Positions 1 through 7,590 of a stretch of DNA of 35,997 nucleotides are shown piece by piece. The DNA is taken from positions 1-35,997 of the forward strand of contig SVFE01000025.1 of NCBI GenBank assembly GCA_015057055.1. Direction: 5' to 3'. Below the pieces are notes generated by a model that saw only the letters and a list, made by a program, of their open reading frames with translations, searched no databases and was not told where the DNA came from. Both the position numbers and the translations under genes were made by a program. This stretch comes from Lachnospiraceae bacterium. Its GTDB lineage: Bacteria; Bacillota; Clostridia; Lachnospirales; Lachnospiraceae. Every line of letters starts with the position of its first letter. Position 1 is the first letter of the stretch.

Positions 1-166
1 ACTTTACAAGAATATCTCCGTAATGAACATTCAAAACTTCTCCACCCTCACAGCTTAACTCTGCTCTGGAAAGAGAATTATTTTGCATAAAATCAAACAC
101 GTCATTGAACTTACGCTGTTCCCAATCTTCAGTACAACCTTTGAATCTAATTTTTGGATTTTTCAT
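1..166 (-). CDS. hsdS: Type I restriction-modification specificity subunit HsdS, N-terminal part only
   Basis: The reading frame opens with ATG at 164-166 and runs off the left edge of the window, giving about 55 residues. It starts MKNPKIRFKGCTEDWEQRKF, the typical opening of an HsdS subunit (proline-rich start, then F/W-G-x-T-x-W-E-Q-R-K). HsdS carries the target recognition domains that give the methylase and restriction complex its DNA sequence specificity; those domains lie outside the window. A purine-rich ribosome binding site (GAGGGGTGAT) precedes the start, and only 5 bp separate it from the hsdM stop, so the two are co-transcribed. The assignment rests on the N-terminus and on the neighbour. 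Confidence 0.85.
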   Translation of the reverse strand, partial: MKNPKIRFKGCTEDWEQRKFNDVFDFMQNNSLSRAELSCEGGEVLNVHYGDILVK

Positions 167-171
167 ATCTA

Positions 172-1770
172 TCACCCCTCAATCATATTTATGAAGTCAT
201 TTAGTGAAGACATAATACTTTCATCATCCGAAGTCAAATCCTTAAGCATCGCTAAAAACTCACCCTGAACTTCTGCTATTTGCTTATCAGTATCTTTCAT
301 ATCATCAAGAAGAGCATTTAAATCAATTTCCTCTTCCTTTTCAAAATTATCAACATATCTTGGAATATTAAGATTGAAATCATTCTTCTCAATATCTTCA
401 AAACTTGCCAGATACGATTCTTTATCTACAGTTTCTCTCTTGTTGTAAAGTTCAATTACAGAATCGATATTTTTATCTGTCATCGCATTCTGTTTCTTTC
501 CCTTTTCATATTTCTGAGATGCATCTATAAACAATACATCCCTACCTTCCCTGTGTTTCTTCAACACAATAATACAAGTCGGTATTGAAGTATTATAGAA
601 TAAATTAGCAGGCAAACCGATAACTGCATAAATGTTACCGGAACGTAGTAATTTTTCTCTTATCTTGCCTTCTGCTGCCCCTCTAAACAAAACACCATGA
701 GGCAATACAATCGCCATCGTACCATTGTTTTTCAGATGATATAATCCATGCAGTAAAAACGCATAATCTGCCTTTGACTTTGGTGCCAACACACCATAAT
801 CACTAAATCTTTCATCCTGTAAGAAGCCTGCTGCCGCACTCCACTTTGCAGAATATGGAGGATTCATAAGCACCATATTGAAATCTGTTTCTTCGCCCGT
901 TGGCCAATCCCCATCAAGGGTATCGCCATTACGAAGTTTCTGATTCTCAGGCATAATTCCATGCAAAAACATATTCATTCTCGCAAGGTTGTATGTAGAT
1001 GTCATCAACTCCTGACCATAGTATTTAATATATCCCGGCTCTTTAGCATATTTCTTTGCATTTAACAAAAGTGAACCGGAACCCATACAAGGGTCATATA
1101 CAGACAGTCCTTTTTTATCTTCCTGACCTGTAATTGCTATTTTTGTCAAAATCTTTGATACTGCCTGTGGTGTATAGAACTCTCCAGCCTTCTTTCCTGT
1201 TTCCGATGCAAACTGTCCAATTAAATATTCATATGCATTACCTAATACATCTGAATCTGAATTTAACAAATCTGCCTTATCAATCTCTTTTATAAGATTT
1301 GAAATGGTATCACTCTGCTTTTGGTCTCCTGTGCCCAGACGGTTAGAATACAAATCAATATCAGTAAACAAATCCGCAAACAAAGGGTCACTCTGTTCAA
1401 TATTGTTAAATGCCTTCTGCAAAGACTCTCTATTAAACGAATTATTTCTTGCCGCATCTGCAAAACAAGTATATGTAAGTTCCGGTTCAATTACATAATG
1501 AAACTCTGCCTTAATCTGTTCTTTTAATTCCTCTGCACTTTCATCCTCCAGTGCTTCGATATATGCTTCAAGAGCCACCTTCAATGATTCCGGTTTTTCG
1601 TCATAAATCAGATCATACACCTTAATTAAAAAGGAATCTGACAAGTATTTGTAGAAAACAATCCCCAACAAATAATCTTTATATTCATTTGCATCCATCT
1701 TGGAGCGTAATATATCTGCTCCACTCCATAGCACACTAATTAAATCTTTTGAATTTTCTAATTCCGCCAT
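172..1770 (-). CDS. hsdM: Type I restriction-modification DNA methyltransferase subunit HsdM
   Basis: Product of 532 residues, the normal size for HsdM. It transfers a methyl group from S-adenosylmethionine to adenine N6 and is shared by the methylase (M2S) and restriction (R2M2S) complexes. The N-terminal ~150 residues are the helical HsdM_N domain. The catalytic domain follows, with the SAM-binding motif DPCMGSGSLLL around residue 228 and the catalytic motif NPPY around residue 305. The C-terminal tail (about 480-532) is charged and probably helical, as in subunits that contact HsdS. The start is fixed by AGGAGG at 1779-1784 on the minus strand, 8 bp upstream. hsdS follows after 5 bp. No hsdR is visible; it would have to lie to the left. 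Confidence 0.96.
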   Translation of the reverse strand: MAELENSKDLISVLWSGADILRSKMDANEYKDYLLGIVFYKYLSDSFLIKVYDLIYDEKPESLKVALEAYIEALEDESAEELKEQIKAEFHYVIEPELTYTCFADAARNNSFNRESLQKAFNNIEQSDPLFADLFTDIDLYSNRLGTGDQKQSDTISNLIKEIDKADLLNSDSDVLGNAYEYLIGQFASETGKKAGEFYTPQAVSKILTKIAITGQEDKKGLSVYDPCMGSGSLLLNAKKYAKEPGYIKYYGQELMTSTYNLARMNMFLHGIMPENQKLRNGDTLDGDWPTGEETDFNMVLMNPPYSAKWSAAAGFLQDERFSDYGVLAPKSKADYAFLLHGLYHLKNNGTMAIVLPHGVLFRGAAEGKIREKLLRSGNIYAVIGLPANLFYNTSIPTCIIVLKKHREGRDVLFIDASQKYEKGKKQNAMTDKNIDSVIELYNKRETVDKESYLASFEDIEKNDFNLNIPRYVDNFEKEEEIDLNALLDDMKDTDKQIAEVQGEFLAMLKDLTSDDESIMSSLNDFINMIEG

Positions 1771-1778
1771 TCTCTTTT

Positions 1779-1818
1779 CCTCCTAAAGTTCATTAGATAA
1801 TTTCTATGTGACATTATA
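1779..1818 (-). promoter_or_regulatory. Promoter and ribosome binding site of hsdM
   Basis: On the minus strand TGATATAAT gives an extended -10 (TATAAT at 1813-1818 with the upstream TG), followed about 28 bp later by AGGAGG at 1779-1784 and the hsdM start. I see no good -35 at 17 bp, which fits an extended -10 promoter. The assignment is by sequence match only. Confidence 0.5.
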
Positions 1819-1879
1819 TCACAAAAATAAGTCCATTTTTTTACTCTCAGTCTCCTTTTCTCTTTTATTCAGCAATTAC

Positions 1880-1912
1880 AACAAAAAACACGCCCGCATT
1901 TAGACGTGTTCC
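1880..1912 (-). terminator. Rho-independent terminator
   Basis: On the minus strand AACACG (1905-1910) pairs with CGTGTT (1887-1892) across a 12-base loop and is followed by a T-run (TTTTTTG). It lies about 90 bp downstream of the stop of the small gene at 2003-2218 and just upstream of the hsdM promoter, so it separates the two units. Confidence 0.6.
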
Positions 1913-1941
1913 ACAAATTGCATTCTTTACTTTCACAACCA

Positions 1942-1975
1942 ATATCCGCACCCACCTGCCTTCGGACTCGGATAT
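1942..1975. repeat. Short inverted repeat between the small gene and hsdM
   Basis: ATATCCG at 1942-1948 is matched by CGGATAT at 1969-1975 with 20 bp between. GAAGGCA occurs twice on the minus strand close by. Possible RNA hairpin in the 3' region of the gene at 2003-2218; no T-run follows directly and no function can be assigned. Confidence 0.3.
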
Positions 1976-2002
1976 GCCTTCGCAAGCAACAAAGCGCAAA
2001 AT

Positions 2003-2218
2003 TCAATACTCCTTCTTCACCTCATCCACGCCATACCTTTTGCAGAACGCATCCAAATCCTCCTTGCCTGCAATCAGCATGACTTCCTGAAATTTCCCGG
2101 TGCTTTTATCCTTAAATCCGGCCACCTGCTCCCCGGTACAGATACTGCATTTTATTACGGGAATCTGAGTTTCCTTATCAAAACTTACCGTCTCTTCCTT
2201 CTTTTTCCCAAATATCAT
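2003..2218 (-). CDS. Small conserved protein of unknown function with CxxC
   Basis: About 71 residues starting MIFGKKKEETVSF. The start at 2216-2218 is chosen because AAGGA lies 9 bases ahead; an ATG two codons upstream sits too close to it. A charged N-terminus is followed by a compact segment CSICTGEQVAGFKD and then GKFQEVMLI and a C-terminal helix. I recognise this pattern (SICTGEQVAGFKD...GKFQEVMLI) from small proteins widespread in Lachnospiraceae, but their role is unknown to me. The single CxxC could bind a metal or be redox active; that is a guess. No membrane segment or signal peptide. It is followed by a terminator at 1880-1912 and preceded by a large inverted repeat. Confidence 0.75.
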   Translation of the reverse strand: MIFGKKKEETVSFDKETQIPVIKCSICTGEQVAGFKDKSTGKFQEVMLIAGKEDLDAFCKRYGVDEVKKEY

Positions 2219-2319
2219 AACCATATTTCCTTTTGCTTTTTCCAAATACTATATCTCTGCATCCGGCCTGCTTTTTCCCATTGCAAGTCCAATCTTCGCC
2301 CCTTCTCATTCAATAAAAA

Positions 2320-2522
2320 GCGATAATTACAATTGTCCGCAGGGGGTTTCATCTGCAGAAACTTTAGTTGCTCTTAGCATTGGGAAATATGCGTTTTTAG
2401 CCAAAATTCGTATGTCCGAGCAAAGCGAGTTTACGGATTTTGGCTAAAGTTCTTAGCAGATTTACAATGCGTAGTGCAACTTAGTTTCGAAGCCGAAAAC
2501 CACGCGGACAATGTAAATAACG
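2320..2522. repeat. Large imperfect inverted repeat, about 200 bp
   Basis: Nearly the whole interval between metH and the small gene folds back on itself. Matched arms are 2320-2340 with 2504-2522 (TTACAATTGTCCGC against GCGGACAATGTAA), 2360-2371 with 2476-2486 (AACTTTAGTTGC against GCAACTTAGTT), 2377-2382 with 2465-2470 (GCATTG against CAATGC), and 2397-2412 with 2432-2447 (TTAGCCAAAATTCGTA against TACGGATTTTGGCTAA). The tip (GTCCGAGCAAAGCGAG) can form a further small hairpin. No ORF is present. It could be a non-autonomous palindromic mobile element (MITE-like) or a structured RNA read from metH. Confidence 0.7.
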
Positions 2523-2536
2523 TTTTTTAATACCCC

Positions 2537-5065
2537 TTACCCAAACACTTCCTCCGCATACCGGATTGCCCCCATGGCATCCTTCGCGTACTTGTCTGCG
2601 CCGATCATGTCTGCATATTCCTGGGTCAGCACTGCGCCTCCTACCACGACTTTGCAGGGAAGACCTGCGGCGCGCAGCATCTTTATGGTTTCTTCCATGG
2701 CCGGTACTGTGGTGGTCATCAGGGCGCTGAGTCCTACTAACGGCACATTCTCTGCCTTTACGGTCTCCACAATGCGCTCCGGAGTTACGTCTTTTCCAAG
2801 GTCAATCACATCATAGCCGTAATTTTCCAACAGCACCTTCACGATGTTCTTTCCGATATCATGGATGTCGCCCTTTACCGTGGCAATCACAATCTTGCCC
2901 TTCTTTTCTCTATCATTTCCGCCGGAAGCCATCTTCTCCTTGATGACATCAAAGGCGCATCCTGCTGCCTCGGCGCTCATCAAAAGCTGGGGCAAAAATA
3001 CGGTTTTGTTTTCAAATCCTTTTCCCACTTCGTCCAGTGCGGGAATCAGTTCGCCGTCAATTATTTCCATGGCCTCTTTGGTCTGGAGCGCCTCCTTGGT
3101 AAGCAAGCCCGCACGCTCCTTCAGCCCCTTCATAATCGCTTCTTTTAAGGGCGAATTCGCTCCGCCTGCTGCGCCGGATGCATTTTTGCCTGCACCGCCG
3201 TCTACATTTCCTGCCGCGCTACCGTCACCGGTCGCCGCACTGCTGCCTACACTACCGATTCCGCCGCTTCCCGGCGCCTTCTCCGTCATCTCCGGAAGGG
3301 CCGTCACGTAAGAGATGTATTCGCTGCAGTTTTCATCAATGGCCGACAGAGCAAGGAAGGTATGGTACGCCTTCATCATCTCCACCGAGCTTGGATTCAT
3401 AATCGCTGCATTTAAGCCATTCTCCATCGCCAGGGCAAAGAAGGTGGCATTGACAAACTCACGCCTTGGCAGTCCGAAGGAAATATTGGACACCCCAAGG
3501 CTGCTCTTTCCCTGATAGCAGTCGCGAATGAGCCGAAGACTTTCTAACGTCACCTTGGCAGAATCCGCCTCTGCGCTGATACTCATTGCCAGAGGGTCGA
3601 TAATGATGTCCTTTTTGGCCACGCCGTAAGTTTCCGCGGTTTTATATATCTTTTCTACAATCTCCATGCGCCCCTTTGCCGTCGCCGGGATTCCGTTTTC
3701 ATCCAAAGTAAGGGCCACTACCAGGCCGCCGTATTTTTTCGCCAGCGGGAATACCGCCTCCATGATTTCCTTCTTGCCGTTGACAGAGTTAATCATGGCC
3801 TTTCCGTTGTATCTGCGGAGGGCTTTTTCCATTGCCTCAATGTTGGTGGTATCAATCTGTAAGGGCAGGTCTGTCACCGCCTGCAATTCCATAACCACCT
3901 CTTCCATCATGGCCACTTCATCGATTTCCGGCAGGCCCACATTTACGTCCAAAACGTCCGCCTTCTTCTCCTGCTGGGTGAGGCCTTCCTGCAAAATGTA
4001 ATCCATATTGTGGTCCCGAAGCGCCTGCTTAAACTTGGATTTTCCCGTAGGATTAATGCGCTCGCCGATGAGTACCGGACGCTTTCCGAATTCCACCGCA
4101 TGGGTATAGGAAGCAATCAGCGTATCTTCCTTGTAGGTTAAGGGCTTCGGAGCAAGTCCTTTCACCGCCTTTACCATCTCCCCGATGTGTTCCGGCGTGG
4201 TACCGCAGCATCCTCCCATAATCCTTGCACCCAGGGAGGCAATCTCCGTCATAGCCTCTTTGAAATCCGCCGGAGTAACGTCAAATACCGTCTTACCGTT
4301 TTCCGTACGGGGAATGCCCGCATTGGGATTGACAATCACCGGCACGGAAGCATAGCGGGTCAGCGTCTCTACGATTCCCATCATCTGCTTGGGTCCCAGA
4401 CTGCAGTTTACGCCCAGGGCATCCACCCCAAGGCCTTCTGCCACTGCCACCACCGTCTTCGGGTCTGCCCCCGTAAGGAGCTTGCCGCTCTCATCGTAAG
4501 CCGTGGTCAGAAATACCGGCAAATCCGAATTTTCCTTCGCTGCCAGAATCGCTGCCTTCGCCTCGTATATATCATTCATGGTTTCAATCAAAATCAAATC
4601 CACGCCCTGCTCTGCGCCGATTTTTACGGTCTTTTTGAAGATTTCCACTGCCTCTTCAAAATCCAAATCCCCAAGGGGCTTTAACAGCTTCCCAAGAGGC
4701 CCCATATCCAGCGCCACAAAATGGTCCTCGCCAATATCGATTCCCTCTTTTTCTGCCGTCTCCCTGGCCATGGCAATGGCATCTCTTGCATTCTTCACCG
4801 CAAGGCGGATTACTTCTTCCAGGGAATCTTCCCCCGCGCCTTCCGGAAATTTCAAACAATTGGCGCCAAAGGTATTGGTCTTTAAAATATTGGCCCCCGC
4901 CATCAGATAATCGTAATGAAGCTTCGTAATGACTTCCGGACGTTTACGGTTCCAGGTTTCCGGGTATTCTCCCGCCTGAAGCCCCGCCGCCTGCAATATG
5001 GTTCCGCAGCCGCCGTCAAAAAACAAAAATTTCTCTTTTGCTACTTCTAAAATCCAATCCTTCAT
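2537..5065 (-). CDS. metH: Cobalamin-dependent methionine synthase lacking the activation domain
   Basis: MetH moves a methyl group from methyltetrahydrofolate through cobalamin to homocysteine, forming methionine in the cytoplasm. The 842-residue product has the homocysteine domain (about 10-300, with zinc-ligand motifs GVNCSLGP and MGGCCGTTPEH), the pterin-binding domain (about 330-580, LIGERINPTGKSKF), then the cobalamin cap and B12-binding domains (about 640-842, with the histidine-bearing GDIHDIGKN). It ends there: the C-terminal reactivation domain of the long MetH form is absent and is supplied by the gene at 5961-6602. Oddly, a Gly/Ala/Ser-rich stretch of about 43 residues (3152-3280) joins the pterin and cobalamin modules. 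The start at 5065 follows GGAAGG; an in-frame extension to 5131 would run through the promoter dyad and is rejected. Confidence 0.95.
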   Translation of the reverse strand: MKDWILEVAKEKFLFFDGGCGTILQAAGLQAGEYPETWNRKRPEVITKLHYDYLMAGANILKTNTFGANCLKFPEGAGEDSLEEVIRLAVKNARDAIAMARETAEKEGIDIGEDHFVALDMGPLGKLLKPLGDLDFEEAVEIFKKTVKIGAEQGVDLILIETMNDIYEAKAAILAAKENSDLPVFLTTAYDESGKLLTGADPKTVVAVAEGLGVDALGVNCSLGPKQMMGIVETLTRYASVPVIVNPNAGIPRTENGKTVFDVTPADFKEAMTEIASLGARIMGGCCGTTPEHIGEMVKAVKGLAPKPLTYKEDTLIASYTHAVEFGKRPVLIGERINPTGKSKFKQALRDHNMDYILQEGLTQQEKKADVLDVNVGLPEIDEVAMMEEVVMELQAVTDLPLQIDTTNIEAMEKALRRYNGKAMINSVNGKKEIMEAVFPLAKKYGGLVVALTLDENGIPATAKGRMEIVEKIYKTAETYGVAKKDIIIDPLAMSISAEADSAKVTLESLRLIRDCYQGKSSLGVSNISFGLPRREFVNATFFALAMENGLNAAIMNPSSVEMMKAYHTFLALSAIDENCSEYISYVTALPEMTEKAPGSGGIGSVGSSAATGDGSAAGNVDGGAGKNASGAAGGANSPLKEAIMKGLKERAGLLTKEALQTKEAMEIIDGELIPALDEVGKGFENKTVFLPQLLMSAEAAGCAFDVIKEKMASGGNDREKKGKIVIATVKGDIHDIGKNIVKVLLENYGYDVIDLGKDVTPERIVETVKAENVPLVGLSALMTTTVPAMEETIKMLRAAGLPCKVVVGGAVLTQEYADMIGADKYAKDAMGAIRYAEEVFG

Positions 5066-5091
5066 TCCCTTTTTCCTTCCGCAAATAAAAT

Positions 5092-5152
5092 TATGGCGGG
5101 CACCCTTGTTATAATGCCTTGCGCCTTGCATTATACCACAGTGTCCGCCATA
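5092..5152 (-). promoter_or_regulatory. metH promoter embedded in a 61-bp dyad
   Basis: On the minus strand TATAAT (5130-5135) has TGGAAA 17 bp upstream as a weak -35. The -10 lies inside a long dyad: TATGGCGG (5145-5152) pairs with CCGCCATA (5092-5099), and inside it TATAATGC pairs with GCATTATA around a 10-base loop. The arrangement could be an operator or a leader hairpin for metH, or a small mobile palindrome that supplies the -10. No SAM-box or cobalamin-riboswitch sequence is present in the short leader. Confidence 0.5.
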
Positions 5153-5194
5153 TTTCCATCACATCATCATAAAACGACAATGCAGAATCTATCC

Positions 5195-5338
5195 TTAATC
5201 AAACAAGGAAATTTTGTGTTTTGCAGTTCTGTAAAACTTAAAAATCAATGTTCCGATCAAAGACACAATTACATATGCCGTGGATAAGAATCCCATAATA
5301 CACTCAATGATTACTAAAATATCTAATGCTAAATCCAT
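5195..5338 (-). CDS. 47-residue single-pass membrane peptide
   Basis: ATG at 5336-5338 opens a frame of 47 residues ending TAA at 5195-5197, preceded by AGGT about 8 bases upstream. It begins MDLALDILVIIECIMGFLST and continues hydrophobic to about residue 33, followed by a basic patch (KFYRTAKHK) and ISLFD. The form (short, one hydrophobic helix, basic C-terminal tail) is that of type I toxin or holin-like peptides, but I do not recognise the family. It lies alone between the metH promoter and an upstream terminator. The coding assignment rests on composition and the ribosome binding site only. Confidence 0.55.
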   Translation of the reverse strand: MDLALDILVIIECIMGFLSTAYVIVSLIGTLIFKFYRTAKHKISLFD

Positions 5339-5456
5339 TTTTTTTTACCTGACCTTTCTTTTTTCAATCGATTTTTCCACTCAAAAAACACAGAACAAAC
5401 GGGGTTTCCCGTTTCTTCTTTTTAAGCAATTTTTTTGCAAAATTCCACGCAAAACA

Positions 5457-5476
5457 AACCTATGAATTCATAGGTT
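5457..5476 (-). terminator. Perfect 20-bp palindrome, probable terminator of the metF unit
   Basis: AACCTATGAATTCATAGGTT is a perfect palindrome 23 bp beyond the stop of the gene at 5500-5916 and is followed on the minus strand by TGTTTTGCG. It would end the leftward transcript that includes metF. The T-run is short, so termination may be weak. Confidence 0.45.
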
Positions 5477-5499
5477 GCTTCTTCTCATTTTGTGAAAGA

Positions 5500-5916
5500 T
5501 CAGCTCTTTTTTCCGTCCATGTTGTGAATAAATTGAACAATCGCCGTATGTCCGTATACGGTACCTTCCGTCTCCGTGCATACAGCCTCCAAGACAGGTT
5601 CCGGAAATTCCGGCATAGAATTCTCTGTCAGATTTGCTGTTTGATTCCAGGAAAATCTCCGGGTGGTATTTTTCCTGAGAAAATTGATATGTTCCGCCTG
5701 CTGCCTTCCCTCCAGACGAACCGGTGCGCAGACTTCCCTTCCTCCGTAAGAAGCCGTTTCCAACCGGCACTCATCCCGGTATCCGTCGGCCGCTTCCGTT
5801 ATCAGAGCACCAAAAGAAGACTCTGCTTTTGTAAATGAAAAGCAAACTTCAAAAAGCAATATGAGAATGGTAAGAAAACGGCAAACACCTTTCCTGCCGT
5901 AGGTTTCTTCCCTCAT
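5500..5916 (-). CDS. Hypothetical secreted or membrane-anchored protein
   Basis: 138 residues starting MREETYGRKGVCRFL; the ATG at 5914-5916 has AAGGAG six bases upstream, which argues that it is real. A basic start and a hydrophobic stretch (FLTILILLFEVCFSFTKA, about 14-31) make a signal peptide or anchor. The rest is hydrophilic with no motif I recognise; it ends FIHNMDGKKS. It is the last gene after metF and the MetH activation gene, 44 bp downstream of the latter. A short repeat of GATTACTCTATTCCGA-like units (5931-5974) fills the gap between the two. Function unknown. Confidence 0.6.
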   Translation of the reverse strand: MREETYGRKGVCRFLTILILLFEVCFSFTKAESSFGALITEAADGYRDECRLETASYGGREVCAPVRLEGRQQAEHINFLRKNTTRRFSWNQTANLTENSMPEFPEPVLEAVCTETEGTVYGHTAIVQFIHNMDGKKS

Positions 5917-5960
5917 CACATTCTCCTTCCGATTACTCTATTCTGAGTACTCTATTTCGA

Positions 5961-6602
5961 TTACTCTATTCCGATGACCGCGGTAACGGATTTTTCCGGA
6001 AGCATTAAAAGGCTTTCCGTCAAACTGATTCCTATGTATCGATAGGGCTCCAACACCTGGAAAATTCCCTTTTGATTTTCCAAACCATAGTCCCCGTACC
6101 CGGGACTATACCTGGGACGCAGTTTTCTGCCTTCCGCTTTGGCCTCCGCTTCCAGATACCCATTCAAACGGTCACACACATTCTCTACCGCAGTCGCTCC
6201 GATGGCCTGCAGTATCGCCGCCCCGGCCAAATCCGTAATGCTCCTGCGTTTTATCAGACGGTCAAATTCCGTTCCGATGGTCGCCGCAAACAAATAGATT
6301 TCCTTGCAGCCTTCAAGATTTTTTGATAAATCCCCGCTCCTGACTTCGCCGTAAGGGAACAGCAGTGCATCGCCTTTTCGCTCTATGGCAAATCTGCCGT
6401 AGCAGGCAACCGGACGGATGACCTCCAAAACCTCCGGCTCACAGGCCGCAACCATGGCTTCTGCTTCGAAGCCCCGGGATTCTCCGGCCGCTTCGCCATC
6501 CCCGGTGTTGTTTCCAAAATAGCCGAGGTAACGCAGGCTTTCTCTTCTGTTAAGGATAATCTCCTTCGCGTCCACTGCGAATTTCTTAATGGGATACTCC
6601 AT
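5961..6602 (-). CDS. Stand-alone methionine synthase activation-domain protein
   Basis: 213 residues matching the C-terminal SAM-binding reactivation domain of MetH. The signature RPRYSPGYGDYGLENQ (about 163-178) and the C-terminal pattern SLLMLPEKSVTAVIGI are those of the family, in which RxxxPGYGD contacts S-adenosylmethionine. The domain lets oxidised cob(II)alamin be reductively methylated, returning MetH to the cycle. The metH gene at 2537-5065 lacks this domain, so the two products should work together as a split enzyme. It lies 18 bp after metF, with AGG/GAAAGG-type signals ahead of its ATG. It is slightly degenerate at the start codon context, but the frame is intact. Confidence 0.9.
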   Translation of the reverse strand: MEYPIKKFAVDAKEIILNRRESLRYLGYFGNNTGDGEAAGESRGFEAEAMVAACEPEVLEVIRPVACYGRFAIERKGDALLFPYGEVRSGDLSKNLEGCKEIYLFAATIGTEFDRLIKRRSITDLAGAAILQAIGATAVENVCDRLNGYLEAEAKAEGRKLRPRYSPGYGDYGLENQKGIFQVLEPYRYIGISLTESLLMLPEKSVTAVIGIE

Positions 6603-6620
6603 GATTTCCTGATACCTTTC

Positions 6621-7505
6621 TTACTCTGCTTTGTTGCAGGAGGGTACAATCGCCGACAAATTATCCTGAATCTTCGCTGCCGTTTCCGGCTTATTCATGG
6701 TGTAGATATGGATTCCGTTAATGCCGTTGGCCAGCAAATCAATAATCTGGTCGGTGGCATACGCAATTCCGGCCTGCCGCATCGCTGCCGGATTATCGGA
6801 AAACTTATCCAACAAAGAGACAAATCGTCTGGGAATAAACGCCTGAGACAATTTCAAAATCCGTTCCATCTGCTTTGCATTGGTAACAGGCATAATGCCG
6901 GCAACAATCGGCACCATAATTCCCGCTTCCCTGATTCGGTACAAATAATTGTAAAAAATATTATTATCAAAAAACATCTGGGTGGTCAGAAATTCACATC
7001 CCGCATCCACCTTCTTTTTGAGATTTTCAATATCTTCTTTCATGTTGGCAGCTTCCGGATGTTTTTCCGGATAGCATGCACCGCCGATACAAAAATCACC
7101 GTGGGATTTAATCACCGGCACCAATTCACTGGCATGCTTATACACCCAGTCCGAAGTATCTTCCACGCCCTGGGGTAAATCTCCCCGCAGTGCCAGGATA
7201 TTTTCAATCCCTTCCCTCTTCATGGTTTCCAGCTGGGCATCCAGACTTTCTTTCGTTGCATTGACGCAGGTTAAATGCGCCAGTGCAGGTACCCCGTAGT
7301 TCTTTTTCACATTGGAGGCAATCTCTGTCGTAAATTTACTGGTGCTTCCGCCGGCACCGTAAGTTACACTCATAAAATCCGGTTTCAATGCCGCGATGGC
7401 ATTGGTGGCCTTTTCTACATTTTCAAATCCGTCGCTGCTTTTGGGCGGAAACACCTCGAAAGACAGTGTCGGGTTCCCCTGATTTAATATTTCGGAAATT
7501 TTCAT
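6621..7505 (-). CDS. metF: Methylenetetrahydrofolate reductase
   Basis: 294 residues, the usual length. It reduces 5,10-methylenetetrahydrofolate to 5-methyltetrahydrofolate, the methyl donor for MetH, using an FAD-containing TIM barrel. Recognisable elements are SFEVFPPKS near the N-terminus (with the catalytic glutamate), SVTYGAGGST, AHLTCVNAT, LALRGDLPQG and the C-terminal GIHIYTMNKPE. The start follows AAAGGGG. It sits between mutY (85 bp upstream) and the MetH activation gene (18 bp downstream); metH itself is further on with its own promoter. No SAM riboswitch lies ahead of it. Confidence 0.97.
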   Translation of the reverse strand: MKISEILNQGNPTLSFEVFPPKSSDGFENVEKATNAIAALKPDFMSVTYGAGGSTSKFTTEIASNVKKNYGVPALAHLTCVNATKESLDAQLETMKREGIENILALRGDLPQGVEDTSDWVYKHASELVPVIKSHGDFCIGGACYPEKHPEAANMKEDIENLKKKVDAGCEFLTTQMFFDNNIFYNYLYRIREAGIMVPIVAGIMPVTNAKQMERILKLSQAFIPRRFVSLLDKFSDNPAAMRQAGIAYATDQIIDLLANGINGIHIYTMNKPETAAKIQDNLSAIVPSCNKAE

Positions 7506-7590
7506 TGTTTTCCCCTTTCTTACTTTGCATATATCCTTTTTTAATATCCTTTTGTAACTCTCTTCACGCAGTCACCGCTACGCAAGTCCT

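Noticed and set aside
5066-5131. Upstream extension of metH by 22 residues
   Set aside because: It would translate through the promoter dyad; the ATG at 5065 has a GGAAGG site.
7506-7590. SAM riboswitch ahead of metF
   Set aside because: The 85-bp gap is too short and lacks the conserved S-box segments.
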